A stretch of 39,332 nt of DNA, taken from the NCBI GenBank assembly GCA_018712825.1, contig DVGG01000045.1, forward strand, positions 1 to 39,332, written 5' to 3'. Both the position numbers and the translations under genes were made by a program. The notes below the pieces were generated by a model. The model saw only the letters and a program-made list of their open reading frames with translations, ran no database searches and had not been told where the DNA came from. This DNA comes from Candidatus Faecousia excrementipullorum (lineage in GTDB: Bacteria > Bacillota > Clostridia > Oscillospirales > Oscillospiraceae). Of this stretch, positions 7,686 through 16,470 are shown one piece after another. Position 1 is the stretch's first letter. Each line of letters opens with the position of its first letter.

Positions 7686-9471
7686 GGGATACCTCCTTTT
7701 GGTGCGCTGTCTTCATGCTGTGGCAGAGGAAGCCTGCGCAGGTGGCGAAGGCGGCACCGGTGGTGCAGGTGCCCTTTACCGGGTCAACACTCTCGCAGGC
7801 GATACCGTTGTCCATTTCCAGAATCTCCAATTCCCGGAAGGCCTGGGCCTCATAACCGCAAAGCAGGCTGTTGCACAGACTGAGAATCCAGGGGTAGGGG
7901 GCGTGGGCGCAGCCGATTTCCGCAATGGGAGAATCTGCAAAGCTGTATTCGTAGGCAGGGGAGCGGATCATGGAAACGGTGTTCTGCCAGATTTCATCGG
8001 TGCTTTCGCAGAACCCATAATAGGGCAGCAGCTGCAGGCTTCCCGGCGGCTCGTCATAGATGTTGTGCTGTCCTTGCAAATCCACAGACCAGCCAAAGTA
8101 AGGCTTTTTCTGGTTGTCATAAAATACGCAGTGTCGGTATATGGCGGACTTTACTTCCTCCGCTTGCTGCTCCAAATGGGCGTACCGGTCAGGATAAAGC
8201 CTGGCAATGGCCTTCAGGCTCCGCCATACCAGCATATTGTTGTAGGTTAAGTAAGGGTATAGGATTTCGTCGTCGGTGGGCTGGAGGAAGGTTTCGTACA
8301 AGGCAATATCCGGGTGTTTCATAGAGGAGAGTACTTTGAGAATCTGAGCGATGCCTTGCTTTACATTGGCTTCTTCCAAAATGTCCCGGTTGCCGGTTTG
8401 CTCTACAAAGGCTTCCAGGGCGAGGACGGGGGACATGAGCTCGTCCAGCTCAAACCCCGGCTCCAGTACGGTGCCGTCAATATACCGGGAGTGAATCCCC
8501 AGGTTTTTCCGCTGCCGTCCGAAAATATAGTGGAGAATTTCCTCTGCCAGCTGGGCGTCTGCATCCAGAATTGCCGGAAATGCCCACAGAAGCACATCCC
8601 GGTCCCAGTAGGCGGCGCTGACATAATACCGGGTGCCCCGACTGGTGGCGCAGACCAGTTCTTCCGTATCCAAGGTAATGCCGGTGGAATAGAAAATGCA
8701 GAAGAACAGATTGGTATTGTAGACTTCTGTCAGTTTTGGGGTGGCCATCTGGCAAACCCGCTTGTCCAGCCACGCAGCGGTGCGGTGATATTCCCAGTCC
8801 CAGCCCCGGCGAAGCATTTCCTTGGCACTGGTGGCGGCGGCCACCTCCTCGTAGCCCAGACCCCAGTAGAAAATCAGTTCCTTCTGCTCTCCCTTCCGGA
8901 GAGTGTCCTGCCGGGAGAGGGTATAGGAGATGCGGTTTCCGTCAGAGGTGTAGTCTGCCTGGGTCTTCCGGCTGCTCATGGGCGCAAAAGAGAACACAGG
9001 TGCGCCGCAGCGGAAATCAAAAACAATACTGTCGTTCCAGCCGCTTTCGTAGCAGTGGGCTTTGCCGTCCAGCTCCTTGTCCTCATTGATACAGTGCCAG
9101 CTGCTGTCCCAGCAGCCTTTCAGCCCCCAGACCACTTGGGTATCCTCTGGGGCGGTAATGGTGAGCTTCATAGCAAAGCCCCGTTCTCCCACCGGGGTGA
9201 GGACAGTCAGGGAAAATTCGTGACGGCCGGCTTTGCCAGAAAGTACAGGAATCCAATAATGCGCCCGGCTCCAGTGCTTGTCTGTAAGCAAAACTTCCTC
9301 TCCGTCAATCTGGAGAAAGGGGACAATCAAAGGCGTGTTTTCTCCGCCTCTGACCTCAATCAGACCCTTGTGAGCCATGGAAAGATAGGTGAAATCCTCG
9401 ATTCCGGCTGTATTCTCGTTGATTTTTGGCAAGGAGATCATCTCGTTGCCGGTGGGCAAGTAACGATTCAT
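7675..9471 (-). CDS. GH125-like six-hairpin glycosidase
   Basis: 598 residues with an N-terminal beta-rich region (about 1-215) and a C-terminal helical barrel. Segments recall distant GH125: YWDRDVLLWAFPAIL, FELDELMSPVLAL (compare ELDSL), VDLQGQHNIYDEPPGSLQLLPYYGFC (compare the family's DDANVPSLLSLPYLG) and a late GIACESVDP...TGAAFATCAGF stretch. GH125 members are metal-independent alpha-mannosidases, but identity is low and activity on an alpha-glucoside would fit the neighbours better. GAGGTG stands five bases before the ATG. It is the first gene of the leftward operon with GH65, directly under a LacI-type operator. No signal peptide, so cytoplasmic. Another clan of six-hairpin enzyme (GH15/GH63/GH78-like) is possible. 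Confidence 0.6.
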   Translation of the reverse strand: MNRYLPTGNEMISLPKINENTAGIEDFTYLSMAHKGLIEVRGGENTPLIVPFLQIDGEEVLLTDKHWSRAHYWIPVLSGKAGRHEFSLTVLTPVGERGFAMKLTITAPEDTQVVWGLKGCWDSSWHCINEDKELDGKAHCYESGWNDSIVFDFRCGAPVFSFAPMSSRKTQADYTSDGNRISYTLSRQDTLRKGEQKELIFYWGLGYEEVAAATSAKEMLRRGWDWEYHRTAAWLDKRVCQMATPKLTEVYNTNLFFCIFYSTGITLDTEELVCATSRGTRYYVSAAYWDRDVLLWAFPAILDADAQLAEEILHYIFGRQRKNLGIHSRYIDGTVLEPGFELDELMSPVLALEAFVEQTGNRDILEEANVKQGIAQILKVLSSMKHPDIALYETFLQPTDDEILYPYLTYNNMLVWRSLKAIARLYPDRYAHLEQQAEEVKSAIYRHCVFYDNQKKPYFGWSVDLQGQHNIYDEPPGSLQLLPYYGFCESTDEIWQNTVSMIRSPAYEYSFADSPIAEIGCAHAPYPWILSLCNSLLCGYEAQAFRELEILEMDNGIACESVDPVKGTCTTGAAFATCAGFLCHSMKTAHQKEVSHEK

Positions 9472-9492
9472 AGTAACACCTCGCAGATTGTT

Positions 9493-9508
9493 GTTTAAAC
9501 GCTTAAAC
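9493..9508. promoter_or_regulatory. LacI-type operator 1 (leftward operon)
   Basis: GTTTAAACGCTTAAAC, with arms GTTTAA/TTAAAC. It lies just downstream of the expected start of the leftward transcript (-10 at 9524-9529), so a bound repressor would block it. It differs from operator 2 at only two of 16 positions. Confidence 0.75.
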
Positions 9509-9523
9509 TGCTTTTATATTTCA

Positions 9524-9551
9524 AGTATAACAAAATAAAACTGCTTGTCAA
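9524..9551 (-). promoter_or_regulatory. Promoter of the leftward glycosidase operon
   Basis: On the minus strand, TTGACA (9551-9546), a 16-base spacer and TATACT (9529-9524). It points at the GH125-like gene that starts at 9471. Confidence 0.75.
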
Positions 9552-9581
9552 TAATTTTTTAAACAAAATGCTAAAAAACTA

Positions 9582-9610
9582 TTGACAAACTCAAGAAGAG
9601 ATATTATCAT
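9582..9610 (+). promoter_or_regulatory. Promoter of the lacI-family gene
   Basis: TTGACA (9582-9587), a 17-base spacer and TATCAT (9605-9610). The expected transcript start is near 9617, just before operator 2. Confidence 0.75.
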
Positions 9611-9625
9611 AAACCCAGAAGATGA

Positions 9626-9641
9626 ATTTAAACGGTTAAAC
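9626..9641. promoter_or_regulatory. LacI-type operator 2 (autoregulation)
   Basis: ATTTAAACGGTTAAAC, 14 of 16 bases as in operator 1. It lies between the regulator's own promoter and its start codon, so it suggests autorepression. The 117 bases between the two operators would allow looping. Confidence 0.72.
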
Positions 9642-9669
9642 TAATAAGCCGGGAAGGGAGGACGATACC

Positions 9670-10689
9670 ATGGCAAGACCTACACTCAAGGATGTGGCCC
9701 AGCTGGCGGGCGTTACGACGGCAACAGTTTCTTATGCCCTTAGCGGTAAGCGTCCCATTTCTGAAGAGACCAAACGCAGGGTGATGGAAGCCATCGAAGC
9801 GCTTGACTATGTGCCGGATTTGAATGCCCGGAGCCTGAGTATGCGGGATTCCAAGCTGATCGGCGTTGTGGTTCCCCAGACAGAACCTGGCGACCGCCTG
9901 ATGTTCCAAAACAGCTTTTATAGTGAAATCCTTGGCAGCATTGAGTATTACGCCCGGCAGCAGGGATACCACATTCTGATTTCCGCAACGGATGCCAACG
10001 AGAGCTACCTGACCCTTGCAAAAAAACGCAATCTGGATGGCATTATTATCATTGGTATGTACCCCAATGATTTTTATCAGCAGATGAAGAAAACCCAAAT
10101 CCCCATTGTCCTGATTGATAGCTACTGCAATGACCATTATTATCACAACATCCGCATTGATGATGCTTACGGAAGCTATCTTGCCACCCGCTATATGCTG
10201 GAGAACGGACATGAGCATATAGCCTTCTTTGCCGGTCAGCTGAAGGAAAACGGCGTTATGAAAAAACGCCTGCTGGGATATCAGCAAGCGTTGGGGGAAT
10301 TTGAGGTTCCTTTCCGTAGTGAGTATATCTTTGAAGGCCAGATTGATTATAACAGCGGCATTGAGCTAGCCGATAAGCTGATGGCTTCCGGCCTGCCTGC
10401 AACCGGTGTGGTTGCGGCGGCAGATATTCTGGCAATCGGGGCGATTAAGGGCTTCTATGAAGCCGGAAAACGGGTGCCGGAGGACTATTCCATCATTGGT
10501 TTTGACGATGTGGAGATTTCCCAGTATATGACACCGGGACTTACCACCATTCGTCAGCAAATATCCCTGAAAGGGGAAAAGGCAGTGGAGCTGCTGCTGA
10601 AGCACATCGAAGACCCCACGCTCCCTAAGCAAGAGGAGATTCTTCCCCTCCAGCTTATCGCTCGTGGGTCTGTTAAAAAGATTTCTTGA
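9670..10689 (+). CDS. LacI-family transcriptional regulator
   Basis: 339 residues. The N-terminal helix-turn-helix (LKDVAQLAGVTTATVSYALSG, residues 4-24) and hinge (NARSLSM) precede a periplasmic-binding-like sugar domain (IGVVVPQT ... FDDVEISQYMTPGLTTIRQ). GGGAGG lies nine bases before the ATG. It is divergent from the glycosidase operon and upstream of the sugar importer, with operators between the two promoters; it is inferred to repress the locus until the sugar or a breakdown product binds. The importer genes follow on the same strand after 173 bases, so read-through from this gene is possible. Confidence 0.93.
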   Translation: MARPTLKDVAQLAGVTTATVSYALSGKRPISEETKRRVMEAIEALDYVPDLNARSLSMRDSKLIGVVVPQTEPGDRLMFQNSFYSEILGSIEYYARQQGYHILISATDANESYLTLAKKRNLDGIIIIGMYPNDFYQQMKKTQIPIVLIDSYCNDHYYHNIRIDDAYGSYLATRYMLENGHEHIAFFAGQLKENGVMKKRLLGYQQALGEFEVPFRSEYIFEGQIDYNSGIELADKLMASGLPATGVVAAADILAIGAIKGFYEAGKRVPEDYSIIGFDDVEISQYMTPGLTTIRQQISLKGEKAVELLLKHIEDPTLPKQEEILPLQLIARGSVKKIS

Positions 10690-10725
10690 CAGCTCCCGGG
10701 TCGTGTAAAAGGAGGGATGAAAAAA

Positions 10726-10762
10726 GCGGCTTGCATTTCCCGGTCAAAGACAATGCAAACCG
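10726..10762 (+). promoter_or_regulatory. Imperfect inverted repeat in the leader of the binding-protein gene
   Basis: GCGGCTTGCATT (10726-10737) pairs with AATGCAAACCGC (10751-10762) with one mismatch and a 13-base loop. There is no T-tract. It lies 100 bases before the solute-binding protein start and could be an RNA processing or stability structure, or an operator. I see no convincing sigma-A promoter in 10690-10862. Confidence 0.5.
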
Positions 10763-10862
10763 CAGCAAAGAAAGAATGTGTAGGGCACTCTTTTTGCTAA
10801 AAGATATTCTAAGCGAAAAGAGTAAAAAAATCAATGATAAAATGATTGAGGAGGAAACAAAT

Positions 10863-12179
10863 ATGAAGAAAACCAAGCTTTTTTCGCTGATTGCACTGGT
10901 GCTGGCAATGCTGATGGTATTTGCGGCCTGCACGCCCAAGACGAACGAAGGTAAAGAGACTTCCAATGACGGAACTACAACGGGCCAGAATACGGAGAAT
11001 CAGACTGAAGATACCACCGGAGAGCCTGTAACCATTACTTACTGCAACTTTAACTCCTCCGGCGGCAACGAAGAGACCCTGGCCAAGATGGTTGAAGTCT
11101 TTGAAGCGGAGTATCCCAACATCAAGGTGGATGTGGAGACCATCGGTTTTGACGATTATTTCACCCAGATGCAGACCCGTGTGGCCGGCGGCACCGCTCC
11201 CGACTGCTACGAGCTGAATATCGAAAACTTTGCAGCCTACGCCAATAAAGGGCTGCTGGCAGAAATTACCGGTGTGGATGTGAGCGGTCTGAATGAGACC
11301 ACGCTGAGCGCATTCAATGTTGACGGCAAGCAGTACGGCCTGCCGGAAAGCTTCTCCAATGTGGTTTTGATTTATAACAAGGACCTGTTTGATCAGGCCG
11401 GTGTTGCATACCCCACTGATGACTGGACTCAGGACGATGTGCAGGCTGCTGCAGAGAAAATCCGCGCTCTGGGCGAGGACATCTACGGCATCTGGCAGCC
11501 CATCACCTACAATGAGTTCTTCAAGGTAGTTGCCCAGTACGGCGGTTCCCTGCTGAACGAAGATAAGACTGCTTTCACCATCAACTCTCCGGAAAACCTG
11601 AAGGCTGCCCAGGTGTTGGTAGACCGGGTTCTGGTTTCCAATGTCCAGCCCAATGCAGTGCAGCAGGGCGGTATGGGTGACTGGGATATGTTTATGAGCG
11701 GCCGTCTGGGTATGATTCCCACCGGTATCTGGGCCTTCCAGACCTTTACCGAGGGCTGTGACTTTGCGTGGGACATTGTTGTGGAGCCCGGCAGCACCCA
11801 GAAGGCTACCCACTTCTTCTCCAACTGTGTGGTTATGAATCCTGAAACCCAGCATCCTGAGGAAGTTGCCACCTGGCTGGCATGGCTGGCATCCTCCACC
11901 ACCTCTGCGGACATTCGTCTGGAGGCTGGCTGGGATCTGCCCGCTCTGAAGGATTTGGATGCTCTGTCCTCTTACCTGGAAGTCACGCCCCCTGACAACC
12001 GTGAGGCTGTTTTCAAGAGCCTGGACTACCTGGTAATGCCTCCCGTCATCGAGGATTACGCCCTCATGAGTGACATCATTGGTCAGAAGCTGGCCGCAGC
12101 AGCCGAAGGCAGTATCACTGTGCAGGAAGCTCTGGATCAGGCACAGGCTGAGTGTGAGGCTCAGATTAAGCTTGGCTAA
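10863..12179 (+). CDS. ABC transporter sugar-binding lipoprotein (SBP_bac_1 type)
   Basis: 438 residues. A lipoprotein signal ends in FAAC (residues about 18-22), then a T/N/E-rich linker, then a family 1 extracellular binding fold (VTITYCNFNSSGGNEETLAKMVEVFEAEYPNIKVDVE ... PDCYELNIENFAAYANKGLLAEIT ... MFMSGRLGMIPTGIWAF). It captures sugar outside the membrane and hands it to the permeases encoded next. GAGGAGGAAA precedes the ATG. No ATPase gene is in the cluster; importers of this class often share a common MsmK/MalK-like ATPase encoded elsewhere. Confidence 0.92.
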   Translation: MKKTKLFSLIALVLAMLMVFAACTPKTNEGKETSNDGTTTGQNTENQTEDTTGEPVTITYCNFNSSGGNEETLAKMVEVFEAEYPNIKVDVETIGFDDYFTQMQTRVAGGTAPDCYELNIENFAAYANKGLLAEITGVDVSGLNETTLSAFNVDGKQYGLPESFSNVVLIYNKDLFDQAGVAYPTDDWTQDDVQAAAEKIRALGEDIYGIWQPITYNEFFKVVAQYGGSLLNEDKTAFTINSPENLKAAQVLVDRVLVSNVQPNAVQQGGMGDWDMFMSGRLGMIPTGIWAFQTFTEGCDFAWDIVVEPGSTQKATHFFSNCVVMNPETQHPEEVATWLAWLASSTTSADIRLEAGWDLPALKDLDALSSYLEVTPPDNREAVFKSLDYLVMPPVIEDYALMSDIIGQKLAAAAEGSITVQEALDQAQAECEAQIKLG

Positions 12180-12190
12180 TGCGTAGGATT

Positions 12191-12224
12191 GGGCCGCTGC
12201 TGATTATGCAGCGGCCCTATTTTT
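12191..12224 (+). terminator. Intercistronic hairpin with T-tract (partial terminator)
   Basis: GGGCCGCTGC (12191-12200) pairs perfectly with GCAGCGGCCC (12208-12217), followed by TATTTTT. It lies between the binding protein and the first permease, where a leaky terminator or a 3' stabiliser commonly keeps the binding protein in excess. Confidence 0.85.
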
Positions 12225-12242
12225 ACCCCCTGGAGGTGTGAA

Positions 12243-13181
12243 ATGAACACGAATACCATGACAAGACAAAAGAAAAAAGGGAAAAAGCATGGCAGCGGTT
12301 TGCTGGTTGCCTCCCCGTTTCTGCTGCCCAGTTTGATAGGCCTCTTGATTTTCAGCATGATGCCCCTGATTATTTCCGGTCTCATCAGTCTGACGGACTG
12401 GAATGGACTGGATCAGCTGACGAAACCGGGCTTCTTCCAGGAGCATTTTATCGGCCTTGAAAACTATAAAACGATTTTGTCTACCCCGGAATTCTGGAAC
12501 ACCCTGGGCAATACAGCGGAATATATCATCCTTTATATTCCTTCCATGCTTGCGGCTTCCCTGCTGGTAGCATACCTGCTCAGCAGACCCCGCAAGGGCA
12601 TTGGAACCTTCCGGGTGGTGTATTACATTCCTGTCTTGACCAGCTGGGTGGCGGCCTCTCTGATTTGGAAATCTGTGTTGGCACCTCAGTATGGTGCCAT
12701 GAACGGAATCCTGGAATTTTTTGGAATCCAGGGCCCCGGTTGGCTTTTGGATGAGGATTGGGCAATGCCTGCCATCGTCCTGGTTTCCGTATGGAAGGAT
12801 ATGGGCTTCTTTGGTCTGATTCTCCTGTCGGGCATTGTGGGCATCAACAAAACCTACTATGAGGCAGCAGAAATTGACGGTGCCAACGGCTGGACCCGGT
12901 TTGTAAAGATTACCCTGCCGCTGCTGACACCCTCCCTTTTCTATGTGGTGGTTGTGGCCATGATCAACAGCTTCCAGCTGTTCCCTCAGGTTATGATTAT
13001 GACCGGCGGCGGCCCCAATAAGGCAACGGAGGTCATGGTGGAGCGTATCTACCAATACGGCTTCCGGTATTACCGCATGGGTTATGCGGCGGCATTCTCC
13101 TGGCTTCTGTTTGTCATTATTATGGTCTTTACTGCGATTCAGATGAAGGGACAAAAAAGGTGGGTGCATTATGACGACTAA
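12243..13181 (+). CDS. ABC sugar transporter permease, MalF/UgpA type
   Basis: 312 residues with about six membrane helices. The cytoplasmic EAA loop is clear (YYEAAEIDGANGWTRFVKITLPLLTPS, around residues 200-226). It forms the heterodimeric sugar channel with the next gene. TGGAGGTG stands before the ATG, and the end overlaps the next gene by 11 bases, so translation is coupled. Confidence 0.93.
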   Translation: MNTNTMTRQKKKGKKHGSGLLVASPFLLPSLIGLLIFSMMPLIISGLISLTDWNGLDQLTKPGFFQEHFIGLENYKTILSTPEFWNTLGNTAEYIILYIPSMLAASLLVAYLLSRPRKGIGTFRVVYYIPVLTSWVAASLIWKSVLAPQYGAMNGILEFFGIQGPGWLLDEDWAMPAIVLVSVWKDMGFFGLILLSGIVGINKTYYEAAEIDGANGWTRFVKITLPLLTPSLFYVVVVAMINSFQLFPQVMIMTGGGPNKATEVMVERIYQYGFRYYRMGYAAAFSWLLFVIIMVFTAIQMKGQKRWVHYDD

Positions 13182-13998
13182 AAAAAGACTGGGAACGGTG
13201 TTCTTTTACGGGGTTGCCATTCTCCTGGCGGTAATTGCCCTGATTCCCTTCCTGTGGATGATTTCCACATCCTTCAAGAGCCGTGGCGCCCTCATGTCCA
13301 TTCCCATTGAGTGGATACCGGAGAATCCCACCTGGGATGCCTACATAAAAGTGTTCTCCAAGTTCCCCTTCGCCAAGACAATCGCCAATTCCCTGTTTAT
13401 CTCTGTCAGCTATACGGCAATTACCCTGCTGTCCTCTGCCATGGCAGCTTTTGCCTTTGCCAAGCTGCGTTTCACCGGCAGCAGGGTTATTTTCGGAGGA
13501 TACCTGGCAACCATGATGATTCCCACCCAGGTGACCATGATTCCTCTGTTTGTGATTATGACAAAGCTGGGGCTGAAGGATTCCTATGCCAGCGTGATTA
13601 TGCCGTCTATTTTCCGGCCCTTTGCCATCTTCCTGCTGGTGCAGCAGATGCGCACCATCCCGGAGGATCTTCTGGCTGCTGCCAGGATTGACGGCGCCGG
13701 GGTGTTCCAGGTGTTCCGGAAGATTGCCTTGCCTTTGTGTATTCCCAGCCTTGCCACCTTGTCCATCACTACCTTCATGGAGTCCTGGAATGACTATCTG
13801 TGGCCGCTGCTGATGCTGGGAGACAAGGATAAGATGACCCTGCCCATTGCCCTGTCTACCCTGAACGGACAGTATGGAACGGAGTATAATGTGCTGATGG
13901 CAGGCAGCCTGGTTTCTATGGTTCCCATTATTGTGATTTATATCATCGCCCAGAGACAGTTCAAGAGCGGCATGATGGCCGGTGGCATCAAGGGGTAA
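13171..13998 (+). CDS. ABC sugar transporter permease, MalG/UgpE type
   Basis: 275 residues with about six membrane helices and an EAA loop (LLAAARIDGAGVFQVFRKIALPL). It is the partner of the permease at 12243. The closing stretch FKSGMMAGGIKG is typical of the family. Only six bases separate its stop from the GH31 start, so the glycosidase is co-transcribed. Confidence 0.93.
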   Translation: MTTKKRLGTVFFYGVAILLAVIALIPFLWMISTSFKSRGALMSIPIEWIPENPTWDAYIKVFSKFPFAKTIANSLFISVSYTAITLLSSAMAAFAFAKLRFTGSRVIFGGYLATMMIPTQVTMIPLFVIMTKLGLKDSYASVIMPSIFRPFAIFLLVQQMRTIPEDLLAAARIDGAGVFQVFRKIALPLCIPSLATLSITTFMESWNDYLWPLLMLGDKDKMTLPIALSTLNGQYGTEYNVLMAGSLVSMVPIIVIYIIAQRQFKSGMMAGGIKG

Positions 13999-14004
13999 AG
14001 ATTT

Positions 14005-15762
14005 ATGCAATATATTTCCTGTAATACAAATGAAGTTTCCTATGGCGGTGGGGTGATTTCCCGAAACGGTGATACGCTGCTTGTCAAACTCCATTACAAT
14101 GGAGCCTACGGCATGGGGGAAAAGTACGACAGCCTGAACCAAAAGGGGAAAAAGGTCATAAACCGGGTGGAGGAAAAATTCTGCTTTCAGGGGGATAAGA
14201 CCTACTGCACCACGCCGTTTTTCTGGACGGATACGGGCTTTGGTCTGTATGTAAAGACCTGCGAGGAGACGATTTTTGACTTTCGCGAGGACTGCATTGC
14301 CGTTACCCTGCCGGAGAAGGCGGATGTGATTGCATTCTCCGGCACCCCCCAAGAAATTATCCGGGAGTACATGGGACTGTTTGGCCCGGCGGTTCTGCCG
14401 CCGGAGTGGACCATGGGAGTCTGGGTTTCCGCCAACCGATGGAATTGCCAGAAGGATGTGGAGGCACTGCTGGAAAAGCTCAAAAAGTACGATTTTCCTG
14501 CCTCTGTGGTGGTTTTGGAGGCATGGAGCGACGAAGCAACCTTCTATATCTGGAACGGCGCCAGGTATACGCCGGTACCGGATGGAAAGGCATTGAGGTA
14601 CGAAGATTTTGACTTTGCGGATACACCCTGGCCCAACCCGGCAGAGATGATTGCCCGTATCCATGAAGCCAGGATGAAGCTGCTGCTGTGGCAGGTGCCT
14701 GTGTATAAGAAGCAGGGGGATGACGAGTTGCAAAACCCCCAGAATGATTTGGACCGGGAAGATGCTAAGACTCGGAAGCTCTGCGTCACCATGCCCGATG
14801 GGACGCCCTATACCATTCCAAAGGGCAACTGGTTTGCAGGCTCCATGGTGCCGGATTTTACCAATCCCCAAACCCTTGCAATCTGGTTCGGAAAGCGGCA
14901 GTACCTGCTGGATATGGAGGTGGATGGCTTCAAAACCGATGGGGGAGAGTTTATCCACTGTGCTGATGTCCGGTTTTACGACGGCACAACCGGCAAGGAG
15001 GGGGTAAACCGCTACAGCCGGGATTACACCGAAAGTTATGAGAATTTTGTGGGCGGCAGGGGCGTGATTTTCAGCCGTGCCGGTTTCTCCGGGCAGCATA
15101 GGGTGCCCTGCCACTGGGCAGGGGATCAGCAGTCCCAAAATTGTGAGCTGGCAAGCGTTCTGAAAGCGGGCTTGTCTGCCGGAGCTTCCGGCATGATTTT
15201 CTGGGGCTTTGACCTGGCAGGTTTTGCTGGCCCCTTGCCCAGCCTGGATCTGTACCGCAGAGCAACCCAAATGGCCTGCTTCTGTCCCATTATGCAGTGG
15301 CATTCCGAGCCGGATGGGGGTCAGTTCCGGGAGCTGATGCCTGGCGGTGAGGGCAACAACGAGCGAAGCCCCTGGAATATGGAAGAAAGCTATGGGGCTG
15401 AAGGCTTTATGGAGGAAATGCGCTTTTGGCACAAGCTCCATGAGCAGCTGCGCCCCTATCTGTGGCAAACGGCCCAAGACTGCGTCCGGGATAGTAAGCC
15501 CTTTATGCGGCCCCTGGTTTATGAATGGCCAGAGGACAAAAAAGCGGTGAACTGCCAGGATGAGTACCTGTTGGGAGATGATCTTCTGGTTGCGCCTCTC
15601 CTGGAGGAAAACGCAGTTTCCCGGGAAGTTTACCTGCCCCAGGGGGAGTGGTTTGATTTCTTTGACGGAACCCGGTACGACGGCAATCAGAGCCTTACCG
15701 CCGGTAAGGACGGGAAGCTCCCCGTGTTTACAAGAAATGGATTTAAGCTGAAATATGAATGA
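14005..15762 (+). CDS. Glycoside hydrolase family 31 (alpha-glucosidase/xylosidase type)
   Basis: 585 residues. The N-terminal beta-domain (about 1-130) leads to the (beta/alpha)8 barrel (PPEWTMGVWVSANRW onward). The nucleophile motif is DGFKTDGGEF with Asp312, and the acid/base motif is HWAGDQQS with Asp374. A C-terminal beta-domain follows (DEYLLGDDLLVAPLLEENAVSREVYLPQGEWFDFFDG). It hydrolyses alpha-glycosides. It lacks a signal peptide and so acts in the cytoplasm on imported sugar. The substrate cannot be fixed from sequence; alpha-glucosidase fits the GH65 and beta-phosphoglucomutase neighbours, but alpha-xylosidase and related activities occur in the family. It overlaps the next gene by eight bases. 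Confidence 0.9.
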   Translation: MQYISCNTNEVSYGGGVISRNGDTLLVKLHYNGAYGMGEKYDSLNQKGKKVINRVEEKFCFQGDKTYCTTPFFWTDTGFGLYVKTCEETIFDFREDCIAVTLPEKADVIAFSGTPQEIIREYMGLFGPAVLPPEWTMGVWVSANRWNCQKDVEALLEKLKKYDFPASVVVLEAWSDEATFYIWNGARYTPVPDGKALRYEDFDFADTPWPNPAEMIARIHEARMKLLLWQVPVYKKQGDDELQNPQNDLDREDAKTRKLCVTMPDGTPYTIPKGNWFAGSMVPDFTNPQTLAIWFGKRQYLLDMEVDGFKTDGGEFIHCADVRFYDGTTGKEGVNRYSRDYTESYENFVGGRGVIFSRAGFSGQHRVPCHWAGDQQSQNCELASVLKAGLSAGASGMIFWGFDLAGFAGPLPSLDLYRRATQMACFCPIMQWHSEPDGGQFRELMPGGEGNNERSPWNMEESYGAEGFMEEMRFWHKLHEQLRPYLWQTAQDCVRDSKPFMRPLVYEWPEDKKAVNCQDEYLLGDDLLVAPLLEENAVSREVYLPQGEWFDFFDGTRYDGNQSLTAGKDGKLPVFTRNGFKLKYE

Positions 15763-16393
15763 CATTTACGCAATTATCTTTGACCTGGATGGGGTCATTT
15801 GCACCACAGATAAGTATCATTATCTTGCTTGGAAGGCGTTAGCGGACAGCTTAGGGCTTCCCTTTGACGAGAAGGTAAACGGGCTGCTTCGTGGAGTCAG
15901 CCGGATGGAGAGCCTGGAGATTGTTCTGGGGGAACACAGCGCAGATTATTCCCAGGAACAGAAAACTGCCCTGGCTGCCCGGAAAAATGAAATCTATAAA
16001 AGCTATCTTTCTGCCATGACACCGGGGGACCTTTCCAAAGAAGTCCGCAGTACGCTTTATACCCTGCGGCAGCGTGGGTATCTTCTGGCCATTGGCTCCT
16101 CCAGCAAAAATACCCGGCAGATTTTACGGCAGTTGGGTTTGGGTGAGTTTTTTGATGCGGTTGCTGACGGCACCATGATTACCAGGTCCAAGCCTGACCC
16201 GGAGGTGTTTCTCCTGGCCGCCTCCATGTTGGGGGTGCGGCCGGAAAATGCGGTGGTCATTGAGGACGCAGAATCCGGTGTCCGGGCAGCCAAAGCAGGC
16301 AGATTCCGGGCAATCGGAATCCGGACAGAGGGCAACGACCCAAATTCGGACATTACCATCCGGCATTTGAAGAATCTGACAGAAATTTTATAA
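15755..16393 (+). CDS. pgmB: Beta-phosphoglucomutase (HAD superfamily)
   Basis: 212 residues. HAD motif I FDLDGVI (Asp10 and Asp12), the cap domain (residues about 15-90), motif II AIGSSSKN, motif III RSKPDPEVF and motif IV VIEDAESGVRAAKAG follow in order. The enzyme interconverts beta-glucose 1-phosphate and glucose 6-phosphate. It is the expected partner of the inverting GH65 phosphorylase across the divergent region. It is the last gene of the rightward operon; no clear terminator follows. Confidence 0.88.
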   Translation: MNDIYAIIFDLDGVICTTDKYHYLAWKALADSLGLPFDEKVNGLLRGVSRMESLEIVLGEHSADYSQEQKTALAARKNEIYKSYLSAMTPGDLSKEVRSTLYTLRQRGYLLAIGSSSKNTRQILRQLGLGEFFDAVADGTMITRSKPDPEVFLLAASMLGVRPENAVVIEDAESGVRAAKAGRFRAIGIRTEGNDPNSDITIRHLKNLTEIL

Positions 16394-16470
16394 GTAGCAA
16401 AGCAAGCGGAATATATTCAGAAAAACCGGAAGTTTGAGGATAGCTGTTCTGACACAAAGGAGTGAAAATT

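Noticed and set aside
10717..10800. A 27-codon frame in the leader of the binding-protein gene
   Set aside because: The ribosome binding site would touch the ATG and the peptide shows no stall or signal features; the inverted repeat explains the stretch better.
13129..15765. An 878-codon open frame on the minus strand over the importer and GH31 genes
   Set aside because: It is antisense to well-supported genes, has no recognisable domain and has a composition expected from codon bias of the real strand.
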